Below are positions 19,298-26,986 of a stretch of DNA of 64,000 bases, piece after piece. Each line of letters starts with the position of its first letter. Position 1 is the first letter of the stretch. This DNA comes from Roseomonas nitratireducens (lineage in GTDB: Bacteria > Pseudomonadota > Alphaproteobacteria > Acetobacterales > Acetobacteraceae), in assembly GCF_017813355.1 (NCBI RefSeq), contig NZ_JAGIYZ010000019.1, forward strand, positions 40,680-104,679, written 5' to 3'. Position numbers and translations under genes: made by a program. Under the pieces are notes generated by a model that had not been told where the DNA came from, made no database searches, and saw only the letters and a list, made by a program, of their open reading frames with translations.

Positions 19298-20124
19298 CAC
19301 CGCGCCTCCAGCCGCTGGAACAGGCGGATCGGCAGGATCAGCAGGACCAGCAGCGACAGCGCGAGCGCGGCGGCCACCGGCCAGTCCCGGTTCTGGAAGA
19401 ATTCCTGCCAGAGCACGCGGCCGACCATCTGCGCCTCCGGCGGGCCCATCAGGTCGGGGATCACGAATTCCCCCGCGGCCGGGATGAATACCAGCAGGAA
19501 GGCGGCGAGCGCGGCGGGCAGCGTCGCCGGCAGCGTGACGGTGACGAACACCGTCGCCGGCCGCGCCCCCAGATCCGCCGCCGCTTCCTCCAGCGTCGGA
19601 TCGAGCCGCAGCAGCGCGGCGAACAACGGCAGCACCGCGAAGGGCAGGTAGGCATGCACCATGCCGGCCAGCATCGCCCCTTCGGTGTACAGCATGGGCA
19701 GCGGCGCCTCGATCAGCCCCGCGCCGCGCAGCAGGCCGTTGATCCAGCCCTCGTCCCGCAGCAGGCCGATCCAGGCGCCGACGCGCAGCAGGAAGCCGGT
19801 CCAGAAGGGCAGCATCAGCGCCGCCAGCAGCAGCACCCGCCGCCCCGGCGCGGCGCGCGCGATGCCCATCGCCATCGGATAGGCAACCAGCAGGCACAGC
19901 GCCGCCGTGACCGCCGCGACCCGCAGCGCGGTGACCAGCGCGTCGAGGTAGTAGGTGTCCTCGACCAGCGGCGCGAAGCCCGCGCCGGACAGCGCCAGGC
20001 GGAAGGGCGGCAGGCCGGCGTCGGGGTCGGCCAGCGCGATGGCGCCCAGGATCGCCGCCGGCCCCGCGACGAACAGCAGCAGCCAGGCCCAGGCGGGGGC
20101 GAGAAGCAGCGCGCGCCGCGTCAC
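19297..20124 (-). CDS. Polyamine-type ABC transporter permease (PotB/PotH-like)
   Basis: A 275-aa inner-membrane permease, partner of the downstream PotC/I-like protein. Membrane segments are obvious (LLAPAWAWLLLFVAGPAAILG at the N-terminus, LLLAALMLPFWTGFLLRVGAW mid-protein). The EAA loop reads EEAAADLGARPATVFVTVTLPA, followed by PAAGEFVIPDLMGPPEAQMVG, a PotB/PotH hallmark. It overlaps both neighbours by 1-4 nt, so the operon is tightly coupled. Confidence 0.9.
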   Translation of the reverse strand: MTRRALLLAPAWAWLLLFVAGPAAILGAIALADPDAGLPPFRLALSGAGFAPLVEDTYYLDALVTALRVAAVTAALCLLVAYPMAMGIARAAPGRRVLLLAALMLPFWTGFLLRVGAWIGLLRDEGWINGLLRGAGLIEAPLPMLYTEGAMLAGMVHAYLPFAVLPLFAALLRLDPTLEEAAADLGARPATVFVTVTLPATLPAALAAFLLVFIPAAGEFVIPDLMGPPEAQMVGRVLWQEFFQNRDWPVAAALALSLLVLLILPIRLFQRLEAR

Positions 20125-21167
20125 GCCGGCAACGCCACCACATCCGCCGCCGCCCAGCCCAGGACGATGTCGGCGCCGCGCGCGGGCGGCGCGCCATCCT
20201 CCTCGGCATGCGCGACGCGCAGCACCGCACCCGCCTCGGTGCGCACGAGCAGCAGCGAATCATCGCCGCGGAAGGCGACGTCCTCCACCCTGCCGCGGAC
20301 GCTGTTCGGTCCTTCCCCGGGCGTGGCGAGGATGGCGATGCGTTCGGGCCGCAGCGCCACGGCGACGGTGCCGGGCGGGATCTCGCCGGCGAAGGTGATG
20401 CCTGCCTCCGCACTCTCGAAGCGGCCATCGGCCGCGCGGCCTTCCAGCACATTCGCCGCGCCGAGGAAGCGCGCGACGAAGCGGCTCGCCGGCCGTTCGT
20501 AGATCGCGCGCGGCGGGCCCACCTGCGCGATCCGCCCGCCATCCAGCAGCGCGACGCGGTCCGCCAGCGCCAGCGCTTCCTCCTGGTCGTGCGTGACCAT
20601 GACGAAGGCCGCCCCCGTCTCCCGCTGCAGGGCGCGCAGCTCGAAGCCGGTGCGTTCGCGCAGCCCGGCATCCAGCGCGCCCAGCGGTTCATCGAGCAGC
20701 AGCAGGCGCGGGCGCATCACCAGGCTGCGCGCGAGCGCGACCCGCTGCTTCTGCCCGCCGGACAATTGCTGCGGGCGGCGCCGGTCGAAGCCCTCGAGGC
20801 CCACCATCGCCAGCGCGTCGCCCACGCGCCTCGCGCGCTCGGCCGCCGCCACGCCCGCGCGGCGCAGCCCGTATGCGACGTTGTCCGCGACGGTCAAATG
20901 CGGGAACAGCGCGTAGGACTGGAACATCATGTTGACCGGCCGCGCCCAGGGCGGCGTCGCGGAAATGTCCCGGCCATCCAGCAGCAGCCGCCCGGCATCC
21001 GGTGCTTCGAAGCCCGCGATGATGCGCAGCAGCGTGGACTTGCCCGAACCCGATCCGCCGAGCAGGGCGAAGAACTCGCCCTCCGCGATGTCGAGGTCGA
21101 GCGCGTCCAGCGCCACCGTCGCGCCGAAGCGCTTGGTCAGCGCCTCGGCCGACAGAAGCGCGCCCAT
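20121..21167 (-). CDS. Polyamine-type ABC transporter ATP-binding protein (PotA/PotG-like)
   Basis: A 348-aa ATPase that energises the two permeases. Walker A is LLGGSGSGKSTLLRI, the Q-loop is MMFQSYALFPHLTV, the signature is LSGGQKQRVALARSL and Walker B is RLLLLDEPLGALD. The H-loop is MVTHDQEEALALADR. A C-terminal TOBE-type domain (about residues 240-348, with ALRPERIAI) is typical of the spermidine/putrescine and iron-type subfamily. Start is the ATG at 21167, two bases from the stop of the binding-protein gene. Confidence 0.93.
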   Translation of the reverse strand: MGALLSAEALTKRFGATVALDALDLDIAEGEFFALLGGSGSGKSTLLRIIAGFEAPDAGRLLLDGRDISATPPWARPVNMMFQSYALFPHLTVADNVAYGLRRAGVAAAERARRVGDALAMVGLEGFDRRRPQQLSGGQKQRVALARSLVMRPRLLLLDEPLGALDAGLRERTGFELRALQRETGAAFVMVTHDQEEALALADRVALLDGGRIAQVGPPRAIYERPASRFVARFLGAANVLEGRAADGRFESAEAGITFAGEIPPGTVAVALRPERIAILATPGEGPNSVRGRVEDVAFRGDDSLLLVRTEAGAVLRVAHAEEDGAPPARGADIVLGWAAADVVALPA

Positions 21168-21168
21168 G

Positions 21169-22260
21169 TCAGCGCCCGGCCTTGAACCTCGCCCAGAGCC
21201 TGGTGCGCGCGCGCTCCGCCTCCCGCGGCGGGGTGCCGGCGACGAAGGTCTCGGCGAGCAGCGCGGCCTCGGGGAAGACGCTGCGGTCGTTGCGCACCGC
21301 TTCCTCGACCAGCGGGCGGCTCGCCGGCACCGCGTTGGGGTAGCGCACATGGCTGGTGATGCCCGCCATCACGTCGGGCTGGAGGAGGAAGTTGATGAAG
21401 GCGTGCGCGGCCTCAGGGTTCGGCGCATCGGCCGGGATCGCCAGCATGTCGAACCACAGCTGCGCGCCGCGCGGCATGACGTAGGCGACCTCGACGCCGC
21501 GGTTCGCCTCCCGCGCGCGGGCCTGGGCCTGGATCACGTCGCCCGAATAGGTCAGCGCGACGCAGGCCTCCCCGCTGGCCAGCGCGTCGAGGATGGAGGA
21601 GGACGGCACGATCGCGCGCACATGCCGGCGGATCGCCATCAGCGCGTCGCCCGCCGCGCGCAGGTCCTCGGCCGAGGTGCCGTTCGGGTCGCGCCCGAGC
21701 CAGCGCTGGACGGAAGGCAGCACGTCGGTCGGGCTGTCCATCACCATGATGCCGCAGCGCGCGAGCCGCGCGGCGTTCTCCGGCCGCAGCAGGATGTCGA
21801 GGCTGTCGAGCGGCACGTCGGGCCCGAGGGCGGCGCGCACGCGGTCGACGCGGATGCCGAGCCCGACCGTGCCCCACAGATACACCGCGCCATGCCGGTT
21901 GCCCGGATCGATGGACGCGACGCGTTCCATCAGCACGGGGTCGAGGTTGCGCCAGTTCGGGATGCGCGCGCGGTCGATCTCCCGCAGCCCGCCGGCGCGC
22001 AGCAGCCGCGCGAAGGATGGCTCGCTGGTGGGGACGATGATGTCGTAGCCCGAACGCCCGGCCGACAGGCGGCCTTCCAGCGTCTCGAGGCTGTCGTAGA
22101 CGTCGTAGCGGACGCGGATGCCCGTCTCCCGCGTAAAGCGCGCGACGGCGTAGGGGTCGATGTAGTCGGACCAGTTGTACACGTTCAGCACGCGCTCCTG
22201 CGCCGCGGCCGGCAGGGCGGCGAGCAGCAGGGCGATCATGGGCAGCAGGCGTCGGAGCAT
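21169..22260 (-). CDS. Periplasmic polyamine-binding protein (PotD/PotF-like)
   Basis: A 363-aa extracytoplasmic binding protein. The N-terminus MLRRLLPMIALLLAALPAAA is a Sec signal peptide, and mature sequence starts near QERVLNVYNWSDYIDP, the PotD/PotF signature. Later segments such as GYDIIVPTSEPSFARLLRAG and YLWGTVGLGIRVDRV match the family. It captures a polyamine (putrescine or spermidine likely) and delivers it to the two permeases and ATPase encoded downstream. Start at 22260 is preferred because the signal peptide begins there; an upstream in-frame ATG adds basic, non-conserved residues. Confidence 0.92.
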   Translation of the reverse strand: MLRRLLPMIALLLAALPAAAQERVLNVYNWSDYIDPYAVARFTRETGIRVRYDVYDSLETLEGRLSAGRSGYDIIVPTSEPSFARLLRAGGLREIDRARIPNWRNLDPVLMERVASIDPGNRHGAVYLWGTVGLGIRVDRVRAALGPDVPLDSLDILLRPENAARLARCGIMVMDSPTDVLPSVQRWLGRDPNGTSAEDLRAAGDALMAIRRHVRAIVPSSSILDALASGEACVALTYSGDVIQAQARAREANRGVEVAYVMPRGAQLWFDMLAIPADAPNPEAAHAFINFLLQPDVMAGITSHVRYPNAVPASRPLVEEAVRNDRSVFPEAALLAETFVAGTPPREAERARTRLWARFKAGR

Positions 22261-22368
22261 CGGCGCGGGTCCCTCGGGCGTCGTTCGGCGGCGAGGCTTC
22301 AGAGTAATGGCGCGTGCCGCGCGCGCCATCCCCTGGCCGGCGCGGCGCCATCGTTAGGATAATTTACC

Positions 22369-22397
22369 TTGACGCGCGGCGAACATTCCTGTATCGC
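22369..22397 (+). promoter_or_regulatory. Candidate sigma-70 promoter for the tail-spike cassette
   Basis: TTGACG (22369-22374) and TATCGC (22392-22397) are separated by 17 bp and lie about 90 bp upstream of the first cassette gene at 22487. The spot is one of the few AT-rich patches here (GGATAATTTACC just before). Start-site data are not available, so this is a pattern match only. Confidence 0.45.
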
Positions 22398-22486
22398 ACC
22401 GTCATCACCGGGCGAAGTGCGCCCGCCGCTCCCCCCCTCCATCCCGACCCAGCGCGACCGCCCATGCGGCGGGCGAGGAGCCCTGC

Positions 22487-23140
22487 ATGCCCTATTCCGA
22501 CGCCGGCCTCTCGGCGCTCAGCACCGCGAACGGCTTCACGCTGTGGCACTACCGGACCACCGACGACCGCGCGACGGTCCTGGCACCCGGCTACTTCGCG
22601 CCGGCGGCGGGGCGGCTGCTGCCGGGCGACATCGTCATCGTCCAGGCCTCGGACGCGACCGCCATCGTGCCCATCCGCGGCGGCACGCTGCCGGGCGGCG
22701 GCGTGACGGTGGACGGTTCGGGAAGCCAGCCGGCGCTGCTGCGCTCGGTGCTGCTGCCCTTCTCGGTCGCGCTGCCCGCAACGGCGGTCGCCCGCGCGAT
22801 CGAGCCGGACCCGCTGCCCGGCATCGTCGTGACCGGGGACCCGATCGCCGCCGGCGCGACGGTGACCGGCCCGATCGCGGCCGTGACCTTCGTGCTGCGC
22901 AGCGCAAGCGGGGCGGACGCCACCGCGCCCGTCACCGTGCCGGTCTCGGCCGGCCGGGCCGATGCCGCCTTCGACGCGCCCGCGCCGGGCGGCGGCTACC
23001 GCCTGCTGGCGCGCGACGCCGCGGACCCGACGCTCTTCGCCCTCTCCTCCCCCGTCTCGGTCGTGCTGCCGCCGCGCCTGCTGACCGAGGCCGGCGGGCG
23101 CCTGCTGCTCGAGGACGGCTTCCTCCTCCTCCTCGCCTGA
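22487..23140 (+). CDS. Phage-associated structural protein, unknown function
   Basis: A 217-aa protein with N-terminal region NGFTLWHYRTTDDRATVL and LLPGDIVIVQASDATAIVP, a pattern I associate with phage or GTA tail-region proteins. The middle (residues about 100-165) is a Thr/Val/Ala-rich beta-type domain. The C-terminus repeats hydrophobic short strands (GGRLLLEDGFLLLL). It is the first gene of a four-gene plus-strand cassette with the tail-spike protein 37 bp downstream. Function is inferred only from that context. Confidence 0.62.
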   Translation: MPYSDAGLSALSTANGFTLWHYRTTDDRATVLAPGYFAPAAGRLLPGDIVIVQASDATAIVPIRGGTLPGGGVTVDGSGSQPALLRSVLLPFSVALPATAVARAIEPDPLPGIVVTGDPIAAGATVTGPIAAVTFVLRSASGADATAPVTVPVSAGRADAAFDAPAPGGGYRLLARDAADPTLFALSSPVSVVLPPRLLTEAGGRLLLEDGFLLLLA

Positions 23141-23177
23141 CCCCCTTCCTTCCCGCCCATCGGAGACACCGCGCACC

Positions 23178-25115
23178 ATGTCCGACAGCAAGATCAGCGC
23201 CCTGCCCGCCGTCGCGGCCACGGCGGATGCCGACCTCCTGCCCATCGTGCAGGGCAGCGGCCCGGCCGCCACCACGCGGCGGGCGAGCCTTGCCCAGCTG
23301 CGGGGCGGCCTGTTCGCCGACCGCGCCGTGCATGTGCGCGACTTCGGCGCCGTGGGCGACGGCGTCGCGAACGACGCGCCGGCGATCCAGGCGGCGATCG
23401 ACGCGCTCGCGGCCGCGGGCGGCGGCGTGGTGGAATTCGGCCCGCGCCGCTACCGCCTCGCCGGGCCCGTGGTGGCGGACGGCGTGACCATCCGCCTCCA
23501 GGGCGCGGGCTACACGGAAGGGCCCGGCCCGGCCGACGGCACATGGCTGGTCGTGGACGGCACGGGCTTCACCCCCTTCACCTTCACCGGCGCGAATGCG
23601 CGCGGGTCGGCGGTGCGCGACCTCGCGGTCTACCAGGTGCACGCGGCCGCGCAGGTGCCGGGCTGGGCGCCGACCAACTACGACTTCGTCTTCCGCATCC
23701 AGGACTGCCTCGGCGCGGTCGAGTTCGACAACGTGTTCCTCTGCGCCATCAACCGCGGCATCTGGTGCGACAATTCCGGGCGGCTGACGATCGAGCGCCT
23801 GCGCGGCCAGGTCTTCACCACCGGCGTCGAGATCGACCGCGCCTTCGACACCTGCCGGATCGAGCACGCGCATTTCTGGCCCTTCGCCGCGCCGGACGAC
23901 GACGTCGTGCGCTGGCAGCAGCTCAACACGGATGCGATCGTCTGCCGGCGCGTGGACGGCATCTTCATCGACGACGTCTTCGCGCTCGGCGCGCGGTCGG
24001 TGCTGCGCTTCGCGTCGTCGGCCTCGGGCATCACGCAGAAATTCTACGTGGGCAACCTCTATGCCGACTTCGCGCTGAACGGCATCTGGGTGGAAGGCAA
24101 CGGCACTTCCGGCCAGATCGCCAACGCGACCGTGCAGTGCGAGCTGTTCAACGGTGCCGCCGCCCCCCTGCCCGGCAGCCACGGGCTGCGCATCGACGCG
24201 AACAACACGCGCATCCAGGTCGGCAACCTCCGCATCGACGACGCCGAGAGCAACTCGGTGCGGATCAACGGCGTGGGCAACCGGCTCGACGTCTTCGCCT
24301 TCCGCGCCGAGTTCTTCAACCGGCTGAACGACGGCTCGGCCGCCATCCACGTCTCGAACGTCGCGTTGGGGACACCGAACGCGGTCTTCCTCGGCTCCGC
24401 AGCCCTGCTGTCCAACGGCAATGGCGGGCCGCTCGCGAACGCGGGCACCAACGGCCATGTCTCGGCGGGCGCGCCGGCCGGACGGCTCGACCGGCCGGGG
24501 CTTGCGCTGGGCGGCGAGGCGACCGGCCTCTTTGCCCCTGCCGCGAACGAGATCGCCGCCGTCGCCGGCGGGGTCGAGGTGCTGCGCGCGGGTGCCACGG
24601 GCAACGTGACCATCGGCGCGGCGAACGGGCTGCACGGCCTCGGCGTCACCACGCCCGCCGCCTCCGTCAACCGCCTGGTGGCCAGCGGCGCCGCGGCGGG
24701 CGGCACGCCGGGCCTCGCCGCCCAGGGCAGCGACGCCAACCTCGCGATCAACCTGGCGGCCAAGGGCACCGGCATGATCCGGCTGCAGACGCGCGGCGGC
24801 AGCGCGGTGGAGGTCGACGCGCTGTCCACCCCCACCAACCGCATCCTGCTGCGCGGCAATGCCTCGGGCGGCGCGCCGCGGGTCGAGGCGGCGGGCGGGG
24901 ACACCAATGTCGCGCTCGACCTGCGCGCGAAGGGTACCGCGCCGGTCGCCGTCAGCATGCCGCTGCAGTTGCCCGCCTACACGGTCGCGACGCTGCCCAG
25001 CCCGCTGACCTTCACGCGCTGCATCGCCTTCGTCTCGGACGGCACGGCGAACAAGCGGCTCGCGGTCAGCGACGGCGTCGCCTGGCGCTGGCCGGACGGG
25101 AACGTGGTGGGCTGA
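23178..25115 (+). CDS. Pectate-lyase-superfamily tail-spike-like protein
   Basis: A 645-aa protein. The N-terminus SDSKISALPAVAATADADLLPIV is a phage tail-fibre type adaptor. Residues about 52-330 begin with VRDFGAVGDGVANDAPAIQA, the Pectate_lyase_3 hallmark of right-handed beta-helix tail spikes and depolymerases. The C-terminal third holds two imperfect repeats (GTPGLAAQGSDANLAINLAA and GAPRVEAAGGDTNVALDLRA, each followed by an AKGT turn), probably trimeric shaft units. It probably binds or cleaves a surface polysaccharide. It sits between two smaller phage-like structural genes with no capsid or tail-tube genes nearby. Confidence 0.85.
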   Translation: MSDSKISALPAVAATADADLLPIVQGSGPAATTRRASLAQLRGGLFADRAVHVRDFGAVGDGVANDAPAIQAAIDALAAAGGGVVEFGPRRYRLAGPVVADGVTIRLQGAGYTEGPGPADGTWLVVDGTGFTPFTFTGANARGSAVRDLAVYQVHAAAQVPGWAPTNYDFVFRIQDCLGAVEFDNVFLCAINRGIWCDNSGRLTIERLRGQVFTTGVEIDRAFDTCRIEHAHFWPFAAPDDDVVRWQQLNTDAIVCRRVDGIFIDDVFALGARSVLRFASSASGITQKFYVGNLYADFALNGIWVEGNGTSGQIANATVQCELFNGAAAPLPGSHGLRIDANNTRIQVGNLRIDDAESNSVRINGVGNRLDVFAFRAEFFNRLNDGSAAIHVSNVALGTPNAVFLGSAALLSNGNGGPLANAGTNGHVSAGAPAGRLDRPGLALGGEATGLFAPAANEIAAVAGGVEVLRAGATGNVTIGAANGLHGLGVTTPAASVNRLVASGAAAGGTPGLAAQGSDANLAINLAAKGTGMIRLQTRGGSAVEVDALSTPTNRILLRGNASGGAPRVEAAGGDTNVALDLRAKGTAPVAVSMPLQLPAYTVATLPSPLTFTRCIAFVSDGTANKRLAVSDGVAWRWPDGNVVG

Positions 25116-25134
25116 GCAGGAAAGGCAGACCGAG

Positions 25135-25512
25135 ATGACCGCATTGACCGACTACGCGAAGAACCTGCTCGGCCGCGCGCTGGCCGGCCGGCAGCCCGCC
25201 CTGCCGACCGCGGTCTGGGCCGCGCTCGGCACCGGGGGCACGGATGCCGCCGGCGTCACTGGCGAACCCGCCGCGCCCACCGGCTATGCCCGCCAGCCCG
25301 TCGCCTTCACCGGCAGCGGCGCGCAGCGCAACGCCGCGCCGGTCCGCTTCGCCTTCACCGCGGCCGCGGGCACCATCACCCATGTCGGGCTGTTCGACGC
25401 GGTGGCGGGGGGCAATCCGCTCGCCTGGGCGCCGCTCGGCACGCCGGCGAACCTGCCGGCCGCCGGCACCATCACCGTGCCGGCGGAAAGCCTGACCATC
25501 GCGCCGGACTGA
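25135..25512 (+). CDS. Phage tail fibre-type small protein
   Basis: A 125-aa protein with the composition and order of small phage tail-fibre or tail accessory proteins. It has TDYAKNLLGRALAGRQPALP, then GYARQPVAFTGSG, then ITHVGLFDAVAGGNPLAWAPL, ending in a repeated thin beta pattern (TITVPAESLTIAPD). It starts 19 bp after the tail-spike gene and converges directly on a secreted-protein gene, with no gap between the two stops. The exact role in a particle is unknown. Confidence 0.7.
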   Translation: MTALTDYAKNLLGRALAGRQPALPTAVWAALGTGGTDAAGVTGEPAAPTGYARQPVAFTGSGAQRNAAPVRFAFTAAAGTITHVGLFDAVAGGNPLAWAPLGTPANLPAAGTITVPAESLTIAPD

Positions 25513-25902
25513 TCACTGTTCCGCCGGCCGGGCGCGGATCAGGCCCCCGGCCGAGCGGCCCGCATCGATCAGCGCCTGGGTGCGGTCGAGCGACCAGGTC
25601 GCGCCCATCTGCGGGCGCAGGTCGCCGAGCCTTTCGTCCACCACCGCGTAGGTGACGAGGAAGCCGCGGCCGACGCGCCCGGCGATCACCGACAGTTCCA
25701 GCACCATGAAGCTCGCATGCAGTTCCGGCGTGCAGGAACCGTTTCGCTCGATCGCGATCCGCGCCTCCCGCTGCAGGCCGGCGGCGAAGGCGTTCGCGTC
25801 GTCCCGCGCATCCGCGTGGCGGACGACATGGATGCAGGAGGCCGCCGCCGGCGCCGCCGCCGCCCAACCCGCCAGCGCCAGCACCGCCGCGCGCATCGCC
25901 AT
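25513..25902 (-). CDS. Small secreted protein, unknown function
   Basis: A 129-aa product with a cleavable-looking signal peptide (MRAAVLALAGWAAAAPAAAS) and a mature part with two cysteines (SCIHVV, GSCTPEL) that may pair. No family is recognised. The start is uncertain among three close ATGs (25908, 25902, 25896). It is on the strand opposite to the phage-like cassette, wedged between the tail-fibre and muramidase-like genes. It is therefore either a moron-type insertion or host-derived. Confidence 0.65.
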   Translation of the reverse strand: MAMRAAVLALAGWAAAAPAAASCIHVVRHADARDDANAFAAGLQREARIAIERNGSCTPELHASFMVLELSVIAGRVGRGFLVTYAVVDERLGDLRPQMGATWSLDRTQALIDAGRSAGGLIRARPAEQ

Positions 25903-25938
25903 TCCCATCCCCTTCCCCCGCATCGCGAGGAGCATCGC

Positions 25939-26610
25939 ATGGACCCCCGCCAGACCCGCGGATACCGCAACCGCAACCCGGGCAACATCGACCATGTCCC
26001 CGCCAATCGCTGGCAGGGCCTGGCCGAGCCGCCGGTCGAACCCCCGCCCCCGGGCGGCGGGCGCGCCCGCTTCGCGCGCTTCGTCTCCCATGAATACGGG
26101 ATCCGCGCGCTGGCTTCGCTGCTCATCACCTACCAGGACCGGCACGGGCTGCGCAGCATCCGCGGCATCGTCAGCCGCTGGGCGCCGGGGGCGGAGAACG
26201 ACACGGAAGCCTACATCGCCGCCGTCGCGCGGCGGACGGGGCGGCATCCGCGCGCAATGCTGGACCTGCACCGGCACGAGGATCTCCGCCCGCTGGTCGA
26301 AGCCGTCATCCATCACGAGATCGGCGGCATGCCTTACGACCGCGCGACGATCGACGCCGGGCTGCGGCTCGCGGGCGTGGTGCCGGAAGGTGCCGCCGCC
26401 GTCGCGCGGACCGGCACGGCGCGGGCGGCGGCGGGCACGGCGGCGGCGGGCGCGGCGGCGGTGGCCATCGTGCAGCCGGCGGCCGAAGCCCTCGCCCAGG
26501 CCGCCCCGGCGCTGTCAGCGCTGCGGGACATCTCGCCCTTCGTCGCGGTGGCGCTGATCCTTGCCGTCGCGGGCTTCTTTGTCTGGCAGCGCGCGCGGCG
26601 CGCGGCATGA
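25939..26610 (+). CDS. Phage muramidase-like (P5-type) protein with C-terminal membrane anchor
   Basis: A 223-aa protein starting at ATG 25939 with GAGGAG upstream. Residues about 8-120 match phage structural and lytic proteins of the P5/lysozyme-like kind. Visible pieces are YRNRNPGNIDHVPANRWQGL, FVSHEYGIRALASLLITYQD, and IVSRWAPGAENDTEAYIAAV. A long Ala/Gly-rich linker leads to a single C-terminal transmembrane segment (PFVAVALILAVAGFFVW, about 200-216) and a basic tail. It may be an endolysin tethered to the membrane, or a fused holin-like piece. The spanin-like gene overlaps its stop by 4 nt, which supports a lysis role. Confidence 0.7.
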   Translation: MDPRQTRGYRNRNPGNIDHVPANRWQGLAEPPVEPPPPGGGRARFARFVSHEYGIRALASLLITYQDRHGLRSIRGIVSRWAPGAENDTEAYIAAVARRTGRHPRAMLDLHRHEDLRPLVEAVIHHEIGGMPYDRATIDAGLRLAGVVPEGAAAVARTGTARAAAGTAAAGAAAVAIVQPAAEALAQAAPALSALRDISPFVAVALILAVAGFFVWQRARRAA

Positions 26611-26849
26611 GCGCCCTTCTCGCGGCCCTCTGGGGCCGCGTCTCGGGCTGGGTGGCGGGGCTTGCGGCCGCGCTGGCGCTGCTCGCGGCCGCATGGGCGG
26701 CCGGGCGGCGCGACGGGCGGCGCGCCTCCGAGGCCGCGGCCCTGCGCCGCGCGGCACGCATAAGGGAGATTCGCGATGCGGTGGACAGCGATGTGGATCG
26801 CGCTGGCGATGCTGCCGGCGAGCTGCGCCGGGACTGGCGGCGGCGGTGA
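26607..26849 (+). CDS. Putative inner-membrane spanin (Rz-like)
   Basis: An 80-aa protein: one N-terminal transmembrane helix (WVAGLAAALALLAAAWAAG, about residues 15-33) followed by a charged helical region rich in Arg/Ala/Asp that could form a coiled coil. This is the layout of phage Rz i-spanins. The ATG overlaps the muramidase-like stop (ATGA). A second, out-of-frame small lipoprotein gene begins within it at 26776, the arrangement of Rz/Rz1 pairs. No sequence family is recognised; assignment rests on architecture. Confidence 0.6.
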   Translation: MSALLAALWGRVSGWVAGLAAALALLAAAWAAGRRDGRRASEAAALRRAARIREIRDAVDSDVDRAGDAAGELRRDWRRR

Positions 26850-26964
26850 GGCCTGCGCGCCCTGGCGCCCGGTGCTGGTCTCGGAGGCCGATGCGCTGAG
26901 CGAGGCGACGGCGCGGGCTATCCTGGCGCACAACCGGACGGGGCGGCGGCTGTGCGGGTGGTGA
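26776..26964 (+). CDS. Putative outer-membrane spanin lipoprotein (Rz1-like)
   Basis: A 62-aa protein read in a different frame and starting inside the Rz-like gene. Its N-terminus MRWTAMWIALAMLPASCAGT is a lipoprotein signal peptide with lipobox LPASC. The short mature part lacks the usual proline richness of Rz1. An ATG with AAGGGAG upstream (26764-26770) supports the start. Embedded or overlapping lipoprotein genes at this spot are characteristic of two-component spanins that disrupt the outer membrane in phage lysis. Confidence 0.6.
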   Translation: MRWTAMWIALAMLPASCAGTGGGGEACAPWRPVLVSEADALSEATARAILAHNRTGRRLCGW

Positions 26965-26986
26965 TGCCCGGCGCCCGCCCGCCGGG

